Below, piece by piece: positions 7,337 to 13,304 of a DNA stretch of 16,609 nucleotides; the stretch's first letter is position 1, and every line of letters starts with the position of its first letter. The translations under genes were made by a program, and so were the position numbers. Source of the DNA: Actinomycetota bacterium (GTDB taxonomy: Bacteria > Actinomycetota > Actinomycetes > S36-B12 > UBA5976); NCBI GenBank assembly GCA_947373075.1, contig CANBWF010000020.1:1-16609 (forward strand). The letters run 5' to 3'. The notes under the pieces are model-generated. The model was given only the letters and a program-made list of their open reading frames with translations, ran no database searches and was not told the origin of the DNA.

Positions 7337-7363
7337 AGTCTAGGGCTGAAACTCAAAAATCAA
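7337..7363 (-). promoter_or_regulatory. Possible internal promoter of disA
   Basis: In the AT-rich 102-nt gap between radA and disA, the minus strand shows TTGATT (7363-7358), then 15 nt, then TAGACT (7342-7337). The spacer is short. If real, disA could be transcribed independently of radA. Confidence 0.3.
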
Positions 7364-7406
7364 AACGCCGTTTATTAAAAAATTGTTGGATTTTGGCAGC
7401 CAAACG

Positions 7407-8780
7407 TTACAGGTGGCTGATGGCGGCAGTTAGATTGGCGACTTCGATCAACTTCAGCCCAGGAACATTGGCAGTTTTACTAGTGCCCCTTGGCACAATT
7501 GCTGTTGTGAACCCTAAGCGAGCTGCCTCGGCAAGCCGTTGCGCCAAGCCAGGAACAGGGCGAACATCGCCACTGAGCGCTACCTCTCCGATGGCAACTA
7601 AGTCGTCCGATAGTGCCTGATCGCGGGCGGCCGAAGTCAACGCAAGGCACATTGCCAGGTCGGCGCCTGGATCAGAAACTTTCGCCCCGGCCACTGTAGC
7701 AAGGTAGACATCTTTATCCCAGAGTTTGATTCGGGCCGCACGTTCAGTAACTGCGGTCAACATTGCAGCGCGCGTGTTATCCAAACCAGTTGTGCGACGA
7801 AGTGGATTGTTAGCTGAGCTAGTTGTTGTTAGCGATTGCACTTCAACTAGTAAAGCTCGACGACCTTCAAGAGTGATTGTGATGCAAGTTCCAGGAATTG
7901 CTGCGTCACGATTTGAACGGAACAAACTCGATGGGTCACTAACTTCTTGCAGACCATCGTCAGTTTGTTCAAAACAGGCAACTTCATCCGCTGGTCCGTA
8001 TCTATTTTTATTCGCTCGAAGTAAACGAAGTGGAGTGCTGCGGTCACCTTCAAATGTCAGCACAGTATCAACAAGGTGTTCCAGCGATCTTGGACCAGCA
8101 ACAGAGTTATCACGCGTCGATTGCCCGATAAGTAGCAGTGGCATACGTCGGCCTTTAGCTGCGCGAGTCAATACTTGAGTTACTTCGTGAACTTGAGCAA
8201 CGCCACCAGCTCGACCATCAAGTTCCGACGATGCGATTGTTTGCACGCTGTCCACTATTAATAGGTCGGGGTCAACATCTTCAACATGGCCGAGCAGAAC
8301 TGCTAAGTCTGTTTCGTCAGCGATTAATACGTTTGGTGACATCGCACCAATTCGTCGGGCACGGATACTTATTTGCTCGGCAGATTCTTCACCGGAGACA
8401 TAAAGAACTTTTCGCGCTTTTCCATTTCCATCGGCAAATGTATTGGCTGCAGCCAGAAGCAAAGTTGATTTACCTACGCCAGGTTCACCAGCAAGTAGTA
8501 CGCACTGTCCAGCAACGAGCCCGCCGCCGAGTACTCGATCGAGTTCGTTTAATCCGGTGTGCGTGCGCTCTACTTCACCGACCTGAATGTGTGAAACGGG
8601 TCTAGCGGGTTGAATTGGGGCCACGCCTTGTGTTGTTGTTTTTAGTCCTGCGCGATTTGTCGTGCCACCTGATTCAACAACTGAACTCCAGGCCTGACAT
8701 TCGGGACAACGGCCAACCCATTTGGCTCCACTCCAACCACATTCGGTGCACTTGAAGGATGCGCGAGGAGTTTTTGCCAT
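7407..8780 (-). CDS. radA: DNA repair protein RadA (Sms)
   Basis: RadA is a RecA-like branch-migration helicase acting in recombinational repair. The 457-residue protein has all the family parts: a four-Cys zinc finger (C11, C14, C25, C28), Walker A GEPGVGKS at 98-105, Walker B LLIVDS near 173-178, the RadA-specific KNRYG at 258-262, and a C-terminal Lon-like domain with SDPGADLAMCLAL. The start is ATG 8780. A TAATCT -10 box lies exactly 6 nt upstream and no Shine-Dalgarno is present, so the gene is probably leaderless. Same-strand neighbours are a Cys-rich protein gene upstream (47 nt) and disA downstream (102 nt). Confidence 0.97.
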   Translation of the reverse strand: MAKTPRASFKCTECGWSGAKWVGRCPECQAWSSVVESGGTTNRAGLKTTTQGVAPIQPARPVSHIQVGEVERTHTGLNELDRVLGGGLVAGQCVLLAGEPGVGKSTLLLAAANTFADGNGKARKVLYVSGEESAEQISIRARRIGAMSPNVLIADETDLAVLLGHVEDVDPDLLIVDSVQTIASSELDGRAGGVAQVHEVTQVLTRAAKGRRMPLLLIGQSTRDNSVAGPRSLEHLVDTVLTFEGDRSTPLRLLRANKNRYGPADEVACFEQTDDGLQEVSDPSSLFRSNRDAAIPGTCITITLEGRRALLVEVQSLTTTSSANNPLRRTTGLDNTRAAMLTAVTERAARIKLWDKDVYLATVAGAKVSDPGADLAMCLALTSAARDQALSDDLVAIGEVALSGDVRPVPGLAQRLAEAARLGFTTAIVPRGTSKTANVPGLKLIEVANLTAAISHL

Positions 8781-8786
8781 GTGCCT

Positions 8787-8792
8787 AGATTA
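8787..8792 (-). promoter_or_regulatory. -10 box of leaderless radA
   Basis: TAATCT on the minus strand lies 6 nt before ATG 8780. It falls in the 47-nt gap after the Cys-rich gene, so radA can be transcribed on its own. Confidence 0.5.
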
Positions 8793-8827
8793 CGACTTCA
8801 GTACGACAAGCGCGGGGTGGATGCTAA

Positions 8828-9622
8828 TTATGTGCGTGGTTCTGGTTTTGGATCAGCAGGATGCGCGGCCAGGATCTTTAGCAACTGACGATCCCCAGTG
8901 TTGCGCGCGGCAGCCAACGTGACTTCGCGAGCTTCGCAGTGCTGTTTCAAAATTTCGTAGGCTTTGGCGCCCATTAAGGTAATGAGTTCAAATTCGTACG
9001 ACTGGTAAACAGCTTTACTGGCGATGTGCGCTTCGGTTGCAGTGCTGCAGTACCAATCCAAATCTTTGCCGCCAGCACCCCAACCACGACGGTTGTACTC
9101 GCCAATCACGACTACATCAATGTTTGTTCCGTCGCCACGATCTTGTTCTTCAAAAGTTCGACGGATAGGAAGCTGCCAACAAACCCATGGCTTTGTCTCA
9201 ACTGGGTTCTTGCCTTCGCGAAGGGCAAGAATGTGTAGGGCACATCCATCGCCACCTTCAAAGCCGCCCCGATTATGGAAAATGCACGCGCCATTGAATG
9301 CTCGGGTTTTCTTATCGCCGTCGTCATCGCGTTCCATGAAGCCATTTGTTCGGCCTTCTTCATAGTTTTGCCAGATGTCGGGCGTGAGCTGTTTGGCGAA
9401 AGTTCGGGTTTTTTTCTCATCATCTTTATCAGCCATGTGTGCACCATAAGTGCAACAGCCAACATCAGGGCTGTCCTTATCGATACCTTTGCAACCTTGG
9501 CCCCAAATGCAAGTCCAACGACTAGTCAACCAAGTGAGGTCGCATCTGAAAATATTGGTTTCATCTTCCGGATCGGGGAACTCAATCCAGTGGCGAGGAA
9601 AATCTAGTTTCTTTTCTGGCAC
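8828..9622 (-). CDS. Cys-rich metal-cluster protein of unknown function (YkgJ/DUF3109-like)
   Basis: This is a 264-residue soluble protein I cannot name. It has ten cysteines, eight of them in spaced blocks: C27, C38, C44, C56-C57, C113, C127 and C148. The pairing GCALH (126-130) with KPWVCWQLPI (144-153) resembles the Zn/Fe-chelating YkgJ/DUF3109 cysteine cluster (..CALH..KP..C..FP). A Fe-S or zinc site is therefore a reasonable inference. The middle is highly charged and rich in Asp and Gly; the C-terminus is helical and ends in a Pro-rich tail. No membrane segment or signal peptide is present. The GTG start at 9622 lies 7 nt after a TAGGCT -10 box. It is co-oriented with radA and disA, which suggests but does not show a link to DNA repair or c-di-AMP. 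Conserved actinobacterial homologues are likely. Confidence 0.85.
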   Translation of the reverse strand: MPEKKLDFPRHWIEFPDPEDETNIFRCDLTWLTSRWTCIWGQGCKGIDKDSPDVGCCTYGAHMADKDDEKKTRTFAKQLTPDIWQNYEEGRTNGFMERDDDGDKKTRAFNGACIFHNRGGFEGGDGCALHILALREGKNPVETKPWVCWQLPIRRTFEEQDRGDGTNIDVVVIGEYNRRGWGAGGKDLDWYCSTATEAHIASKAVYQSYEFELITLMGAKAYEILKQHCEAREVTLAAARNTGDRQLLKILAAHPADPKPEPRT

Positions 9623-9629
9623 AAGGGTG

Positions 9630-9635
9630 AGCCTA
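9630..9635 (-). promoter_or_regulatory. -10 box of the Cys-rich gene
   Basis: TAGGCT on the minus strand lies 7 nt before GTG 9622, consistent with leaderless transcription. It is identical to the dedA -10 hexamer. Confidence 0.45.
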
Positions 9636-9646
9636 TCTGAATATGC

Positions 9647-9676
9647 TTGCTGCTACACATAAAGTAAGAGTAGAAA
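9647..9676 (+). promoter_or_regulatory. Putative promoter of the proline dehydrogenase gene
   Basis: TTGCTG (9647-9652) and TAGAAA (9671-9676) are separated by 18 nt in the divergent gap, followed by the Shine-Dalgarno GGGGAG at 9685-9690. The match to consensus is moderate. Confidence 0.4.
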
Positions 9677-9698
9677 ATTATTTCGGGGAGTAGCCACA

Positions 9699-10628
9699 AT
9701 GTTGCGCAAAGTTGTGCAGTCTGTATTAACAAACTCACGAGTGCAGTCTTTGGTTGAAACGTCCTCTGTCGGAGAAGCCACAGCGGCACAATTTATAGCT
9801 GGCTCTCATGTCAATGATGCAGTCGATGCGGTGCTTGCTCTTAAAGAGTCTGGGCTACTTGCCACTGTTGAGCGATTACTAGAGCCTGCTACTGATGAAG
9901 CTCATTCACGGACCAATGCCTTGAGCTACATTGACTGCATCCGGGCGCTAGCTGGTGCAGGGCTAGGCCACGATCTAGATATCACCATCCAACTGAGCGC
10001 ACTTGGTTTGGCACTACCTAATGGCGAAGTGATTGCCACAGAAAATTTGAGCAAGATTTGCCAGGATGCACAAGATGCACAGATGTCTGTGACCATTGGA
10101 ATGGAACAACTCACTGACGTACCAACAACATTGCGTGTTGCGCACACACTAAGCGAGAAGTTCACAAATATCGGCATCACTTTGCAGTCTTCTTTGCTGC
10201 GTAGTGAGCAGGATGCCGCTGTGTTCGCTGCAAGTGGCGCTCGGGTTCGATTGTGCAAGGGTGCATTCACGCAAGATCCAGATCACGCGTATGTTGATCG
10301 ACCTGAAATTGATAAGGCCTTCGTTCGTGAAATGCGAACGCTGCTACGTTCCTCTGCTTACGTGATGATTGCAACGCACGATTCCCGGTTGCTGCAAATT
10401 GGCCAAGCACTTGCACTCAGGTCGGGGCGCACAAAAGATTCGTTCGAGTTCCAAATGTACTTAGGCGTGCGTAAAGATGAGCAGCAACGGCTAGTTGGAT
10501 TGAACCACCGGGTCCGTATCCATGTTCCATTTGGCGAACAGTGGTATCCAGTTGTAGCTGACCGGCTTGTTCGTCAGCCAAAATCAATTGGCACGGCATT
10601 TGGCTCGCTAATCCGCCGCAAGTCCTAG
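9699..10628 (+). CDS. Proline dehydrogenase (monofunctional PRODH)
   Basis: This FAD enzyme oxidises L-proline to pyrroline-5-carboxylate and feeds electrons to the quinone pool. The 309-residue product is the stand-alone PutB/PRODH form, without the P5C dehydrogenase half of PutA. Family signatures are VRLCKGAF near residues 181-189 (usually RLVKGAY) and FEFQMYLGVRKDEQ at about 248. The C-terminal block follows, with HRVRIHVPFGEQWYPVVADRL holding the substrate-binding Arg/Tyr region. The start is ATG 9699, with Shine-Dalgarno GGGGAG 8 nt upstream. It is followed after 35 nt by proC, which runs the opposite chemistry. No P5C dehydrogenase gene is in the window. Identification is good, although the N-terminal third is more diverged. 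Confidence 0.93.
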   Translation: MLRKVVQSVLTNSRVQSLVETSSVGEATAAQFIAGSHVNDAVDAVLALKESGLLATVERLLEPATDEAHSRTNALSYIDCIRALAGAGLGHDLDITIQLSALGLALPNGEVIATENLSKICQDAQDAQMSVTIGMEQLTDVPTTLRVAHTLSEKFTNIGITLQSSLLRSEQDAAVFAASGARVRLCKGAFTQDPDHAYVDRPEIDKAFVREMRTLLRSSAYVMIATHDSRLLQIGQALALRSGRTKDSFEFQMYLGVRKDEQQRLVGLNHRVRIHVPFGEQWYPVVADRLVRQPKSIGTAFGSLIRRKS

Positions 10629-10633
10629 GCTTA

Positions 10634-10647
10634 CGGTAGAACTACCG
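10634..10647 (+). repeat. 14-nt inverted repeat between proline dehydrogenase and proC
   Basis: CGGTAG-AA-CTACCG is a perfect palindrome with 6-nt arms and an AA centre in the 35-nt gap before proC. It overlaps promoter-like TACGGT/TAGAAC hexamers and precedes the AAAGG Shine-Dalgarno (10650-10654). The 2-nt loop makes an RNA hairpin poor, so a protein-binding operator is more plausible. Confidence 0.45.
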
Positions 10648-10663
10648 CGAAAGGTTTGGCGAA

Positions 10664-11467
10664 ATGAAAATTGCACTAATTGGCGCAGGCGTAATGGGCG
10701 AGTCTTTACTTGCTGGGATTCTGCGTTCTGGAATATCGCCAGCCGATATCAACATTGCAGAGATTCGCGCACCACGGGCAGCAGAACTTACCGAGAGGTA
10801 TGGCGTAACTTGTAGCGAAGCACATGCTGCAGTCACCAATGCAGATACGGTTCTGTTGGTTGTTAAACCACAAGACATCGCCGGCGTTCTAGTGGACATA
10901 TCGCCAGTATTAGATCCAAACACTTTGATTATTTCGCTAGCTGCGGGGATAACAACTGCTTCCATGGAAGCTAACTTGCCTACTGGTCAACCTGTTGCTC
11001 GAGTAATGCCGAACACACCTTCGCTAGTAGATCAGGGGATGGCTGGAATTAGTGCTGGCACTAATTGTTTGGATGTGCACTTAGAACGCGCTGTTTCCTT
11101 AATGAACAGCGTTGGCCGATCGGTAGTCATTCCAGAAGATCTTCAAGATTCATTGACAGCTGTATCAGGTTCAGGTCCGGCCTACATTTTTTATGTCATT
11201 GAATCCATGGTTGCTGCTGCAGTTGAACTGGGCATAACTCGCGAAATGGCAACTGAACTTGTTGTGCAAACAGTGTTTGGCGCAGCAACTTTGATCAAGC
11301 ACACTGGCGATGAAGCCCAAATTTTGCGCGAGCGCGTTAGCTCGCCGGGCGGAGTTACTGTTGCAGCCATCAACTCGTTGGATGAACAAGGCGTGCGCGA
11401 AGCATTTAAGGTAGCGATGTTAGCTGCGACAATACGTTCGAAAGAACTTGGCCAGCCAACTTCTTAA
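10664..11467 (+). CDS. proC: Pyrroline-5-carboxylate reductase
   Basis: ProC reduces pyrroline-5-carboxylate to L-proline with NAD(P)H, the last step of proline synthesis. The 267-residue product has the usual length. It begins with the Rossmann dinucleotide motif IGAGVMG (6-12) and contains VMPNTPSLVDQGM. The family signature GSGPAYIFYVIESM covers the dimer interface, and LRERVSSPGGVTVAAI is the C-terminal P5C reductase signature. ATG 10664 follows AAAGG by 9 nt. The downstream order proC, small HTH gene, bS22 is the same as mycobacterial Rv0500, Rv0500A, Rv0500B, supporting orthology. Its stop codon lies inside a palindrome. Confidence 0.97.
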   Translation: MKIALIGAGVMGESLLAGILRSGISPADINIAEIRAPRAAELTERYGVTCSEAHAAVTNADTVLLVVKPQDIAGVLVDISPVLDPNTLIISLAAGITTASMEANLPTGQPVARVMPNTPSLVDQGMAGISAGTNCLDVHLERAVSLMNSVGRSVVIPEDLQDSLTAVSGSGPAYIFYVIESMVAAAVELGITREMATELVVQTVFGAATLIKHTGDEAQILRERVSSPGGVTVAAINSLDEQGVREAFKVAMLAATIRSKELGQPTS

Positions 11468-11481
11468 TTACATCGATGTAA
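11468..11481 (+). repeat. Perfect 14-nt palindrome beginning at the proC stop
   Basis: TTACATCGATGTAA reads the same on both strands and includes the last bases of the proC TAA. Without a loop it is more like a dimeric protein site than a hairpin. It starts the 138-nt proC-HTH gap, which also holds AACCA-CTA-TGGTT (11514-11526). Confidence 0.5.
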
Positions 11482-11546
11482 CTATCTGAAATCGGTTTCA
11501 CGCCTGTATCAATAACCACTATGGTTGGTTTCTACTTGAAATAAAT

Positions 11547-11584
11547 GTGAGTCCACCCCAGAGGGGTTGCTGGTGGTGGCTCAC
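11547..11584 (+). promoter_or_regulatory. Structured leader hairpin before the HTH gene
   Basis: Nested pairs are GTGAG (11547-11551) with CTCAC (11580-11584), CCA with TGG, and CCCC-AGA-GGGG (11556-11566). An unpaired strand of about 10 nt bulges on the 3' side. There is no T-tract, so this is not a terminator. It ends 11 nt before the AAGGA Shine-Dalgarno (11595-11599) and may act as a 5'-UTR element. Confidence 0.45.
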
Positions 11585-11605
11585 AACAAGACTTAAGGAC
11601 GCAAT

Positions 11606-11812
11606 GTGAATCCAGTGAATGACCGACCGCTGTCGGAAGTTAGATTTTTAACCATTGCTGAAGTTGCAAGTGCAATGCGAGTATCCAAAATGACGGTTTA
11701 CCGTTTGGTACACAGTGGCGACCTTCCAGCTATTCGAGTCGGTCGATCATTTCGAGTACCTGAACAAGCAGTTCACTCATACCTGCAGGATTCATTCGTA
11801 GAAGCTGGCTAA
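11606..11812 (+). CDS. Small excisionase-type (MerR-like) HTH DNA-binding protein
   Basis: The 68-residue protein consists almost entirely of one winged HTH of the excisionase/BldC type: FLTIAEVASAMRVSKMTVYRLVHSG (about 14-38), then DLPAIRVGRSFRVPEQAVHSYL. Despite the 'excisionase' family label there is no phage context. The same gene follows proC in mycobacteria (Rv0500A) and other actinobacteria, so it is a conserved chromosomal regulator with unknown targets. The start is GTG 11606, 6 nt after AAGGA; the overlapping ATG at 11604 is followed immediately by TGA. It sits between proC and the bS22 gene, and a structured leader precedes it. Confidence 0.9.
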   Translation: MNPVNDRPLSEVRFLTIAEVASAMRVSKMTVYRLVHSGDLPAIRVGRSFRVPEQAVHSYLQDSFVEAG

Positions 11813-11848
11813 TTGCAGGCTGATGTGCATTACCAGCAGGTAAATGCG

Positions 11849-11854
11849 TAGACT
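11849..11854 (+). promoter_or_regulatory. Possible -10 box for the bS22 gene
   Basis: TAGACT lies 39 nt upstream of the bS22 start, with TATCCG just after it. No good -35 box is seen. It would allow separate, strong expression of the ribosomal protein. Confidence 0.3.
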
Positions 11855-11893
11855 TTCTATCCGTCAATAAAAACAACTTATGAAGGTGGTCGT

Positions 11894-11986
11894 GTGGGCT
11901 CCGTTATTAAGAAGCGCCGCAAGAGAATGGCGAAGAAAAAGCATCGCAAGATGTTAAAGAAGACGCGTTCAAAGCGTCGTAAGTAA
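11894..11986 (+). CDS. Small ribosomal subunit protein bS22 (AURKAIP1/COX24 domain)
   Basis: A 30-residue, very basic peptide begins MGSVIKKRRKRMAKKKHRK and continues with further Lys/Arg clusters. It contains the AURKAIP1/COX24 domain and matches the mycobacterial 30S protein bS22 (Rv0500B), a roughly 33-residue peptide bound near the decoding centre. The start is GTG 11894, with Shine-Dalgarno AAGGTGG at 11883-11889. The stop TAA at 11984-11986 lies 2 nt from the stop of the opposing HAD gene. Its position after proC and the HTH gene is conserved in Actinobacteria. Such short genes are often missed by gene callers, but composition, ribosome-binding site and synteny make this one secure. Confidence 0.93.
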   Translation: MGSVIKKRRKRMAKKKHRKMLKKTRSKRRK

Positions 11987-11988
11987 CT

Positions 11989-12828
11989 CTAAGAATCTTT
12001 TGATCGGGAGCGGCGCATGGCAGCAACTGCCATGCCTGCTCCCGCTCCTATTAGTGCCAAAGCTGTAGTTGCAGCCGGAACGGCATAACGCTTCACTAAG
12101 TGCTCGCGTCGGAAGTCGTGAATGGGCCAAGAATGAGTTTGCGCAAACTCTCTTAATTGCGCGTCAGGGTTAACTGCAGTTGGATTACCAACACTTGTTA
12201 GCAGTGGAATGTCATTGTGCGAATCTGAATAAGCAAAACTTCGTTGCAAGTCGAGATTGTGTGACTTTGCCAAGTCGATGACTGCCTGCGCTTTTTGCGG
12301 ACCGTGCATTGGCTCACTTTTCAAATTTCCGGTGTACTTGCCATCGATAATTTCACTGACAGTTGCAACGGCTCCAGTTAGTCCCAACTTGGTTGCGATA
12401 ACTTGGGCTAGTTCAATTGGCGCCGCAGAAACTAGCCAGACTTGGTGACCAGCTGCTCGATGAGCATGGGCTAGCTGCACCGTACCTGGCCAGACTTTGT
12501 CTTCCATGATGTCGTCATAAATTTCTTCAGCAAGGGCTGCAAGTTCTTCAACACTGCGATCGCGGACAAAGGACAAGGCATTTTCAGTAACTTTGGCCAT
12601 GTCGGTCAGGTTTTCTTTGCCAGAGATTAGGAATTTTCCTTGGGTTATTGCGTAGTCCGCTAAGTCCCTTGGGGTGAGGATGCCACGCGCAAATAAACCG
12701 CGAGCGAGGTGGTAAATGCTGGCCCCGCGCATGATTGTGTTATCAACATCAAAGAAGGCCGCAATTTGGGCGCCAGAGGGACTCTGAGCAGGCAACTCAT
12801 TATCGGGCTCTTGGTTTATCTCATCCAC
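11989..12828 (-). CDS. HAD-IB family hydrolase (SerB-like phosphatase) with C-terminal membrane tail
   Basis: The 279-residue protein is of the HAD subfamily IB, the group that includes SerB1/Rv0505c in mycobacteria. Motif I is FFDVDNT with nucleophile Asp27 and acid Asp29. Motif II is LVSAAP near residue 145. Motif III Lys lies in GPQKAQAVIDL, and motif IV is YSDSHNDIPLL. The C-terminus ends in a hydrophobic segment (VPAATTALALIGAGAGMAVAA) and a basic tail, so it is probably anchored to the inner face of the membrane. A phosphoserine, phospholipid or other phosphomonoester substrate cannot be decided. The start is GTG 12828, 7 nt after TACGCT. It converges on bS22 with 2 nt between stops and diverges from the glutaredoxin gene. 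Confidence 0.92.
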   Translation of the reverse strand: MDEINQEPDNELPAQSPSGAQIAAFFDVDNTIMRGASIYHLARGLFARGILTPRDLADYAITQGKFLISGKENLTDMAKVTENALSFVRDRSVEELAALAEEIYDDIMEDKVWPGTVQLAHAHRAAGHQVWLVSAAPIELAQVIATKLGLTGAVATVSEIIDGKYTGNLKSEPMHGPQKAQAVIDLAKSHNLDLQRSFAYSDSHNDIPLLTSVGNPTAVNPDAQLREFAQTHSWPIHDFRREHLVKRYAVPAATTALALIGAGAGMAVAAMRRSRSKDS

Positions 12829-12835
12829 GTATCTC

Positions 12836-12841
12836 AGCGTA
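12836..12841 (-). promoter_or_regulatory. -10 box of the HAD hydrolase gene
   Basis: TACGCT on the minus strand lies 7 nt before GTG 12828, consistent with leaderless transcription. Confidence 0.4.
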
Positions 12842-12893
12842 CTCTTGCCTTATAGAGCGCGATGCGGCCAGAACAATTGCCGCCAGGAGAATT

Positions 12894-13130
12894 ATGGCTA
12901 ACTTGGTCCAGATCATTGGGAAACCTGACTGCCACCTGTGTGAGCAGGCCCAAGTTGTAGTAGCACGGGTCTGTGCAGACCTAGGTGTGTCTTGGGAGTT
13001 TGTCTCGATTTTTGACCAGCCAAATCTGGCCGATCTGTACGCCGAATTTATTCCGGTGGTTCTCGTTGACGGCAAAGCACACGATCAGTTTGGCGTCAAT
13101 GAAACCCGACTTCGGGCTGCCTTATCTTGA
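12894..13130 (+). CDS. Glutaredoxin-like protein (DUF836/PF05768)
   Basis: This 78-residue thioredoxin-fold protein begins VQIIGKPDCHLCEQAQVVV, with the redox pair Cys13-x-x-Cys16 (CHLC) at the start of the first helix. FIPVVLVDGK supplies the cis-Pro strand. The family is the small glutaredoxin-like group that precedes rex or hemA in many actinobacteria (compare Rv0508 before hemA). The start is ATG 12894, directly after AGGAGA (12885-12890), which rules out the longer frame that opens inside the HAD gene. Electron donor and target are unknown. It is co-oriented with rex, 174 nt upstream of it. Confidence 0.93.
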   Translation: MANLVQIIGKPDCHLCEQAQVVVARVCADLGVSWEFVSIFDQPNLADLYAEFIPVVLVDGKAHDQFGVNETRLRAALS

Positions 13131-13144
13131 TAGGGCAGAAAACC

Positions 13145-13249
13145 GCCAAACAATAGGCTTTTTAGCCAAGTGCCATTTTTAAACTTTTTAGGGCCAATTT
13201 TTGCCAAATCGCATACCACGAATATGCCCTTAAGCGCCAATTTTGCCCC
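13145..13249 (+). repeat. AT-rich leader of rex with four GCCAA boxes
   Basis: Four copies of GCCAA start at 13145, 13165, 13193 and 13236. Three of them continue into a T-rich run and TGCC (GCCAAGTGCCATTTTT, GCCAATTTTTGCCAA, GCCAATTTTGCCCC). The spacing is uneven (20, 28 and 43 nt). The function is unknown. They could be regulator half-sites or relics of deleted sequence. Confidence 0.35.
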
Positions 13250-13304
13250 TAGGGAAAATGTGCCTAATGTGAGTGCCATAACCTACGTGCGGAAGTTGGT
13301 TTTT

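Noticed and set aside
7394..7406. TTTGGC-A-GCCAAA palindrome near the radA stop as a terminator
   Set aside because: The 1-nt centre cannot form a hairpin loop of that stem and no T-tract follows on the minus strand.
7192..8605. Several long open frames on the plus strand opposite disA and radA
   Set aside because: They lie antisense to two securely identified genes, lack ribosome-binding sites and show no recognisable protein features.
11606..11812. Excisionase-type HTH protein as evidence for a prophage or integrative element
   Set aside because: No integrase, attachment repeat or composition shift is present, and the gene occupies a conserved place after proC.
12735..12893. Upstream in-frame extension of the glutaredoxin-like gene
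   Set aside because: It overlaps the HAD gene antisense. A strong AGGAGA lies right before ATG 12894, and homology starts there.
13170..13304. 45-residue N-terminal extension of Rex
   Set aside because: It has no similarity to Rex, lies in AT-rich leader sequence with repeats, and family homology begins just after ATG 13305.
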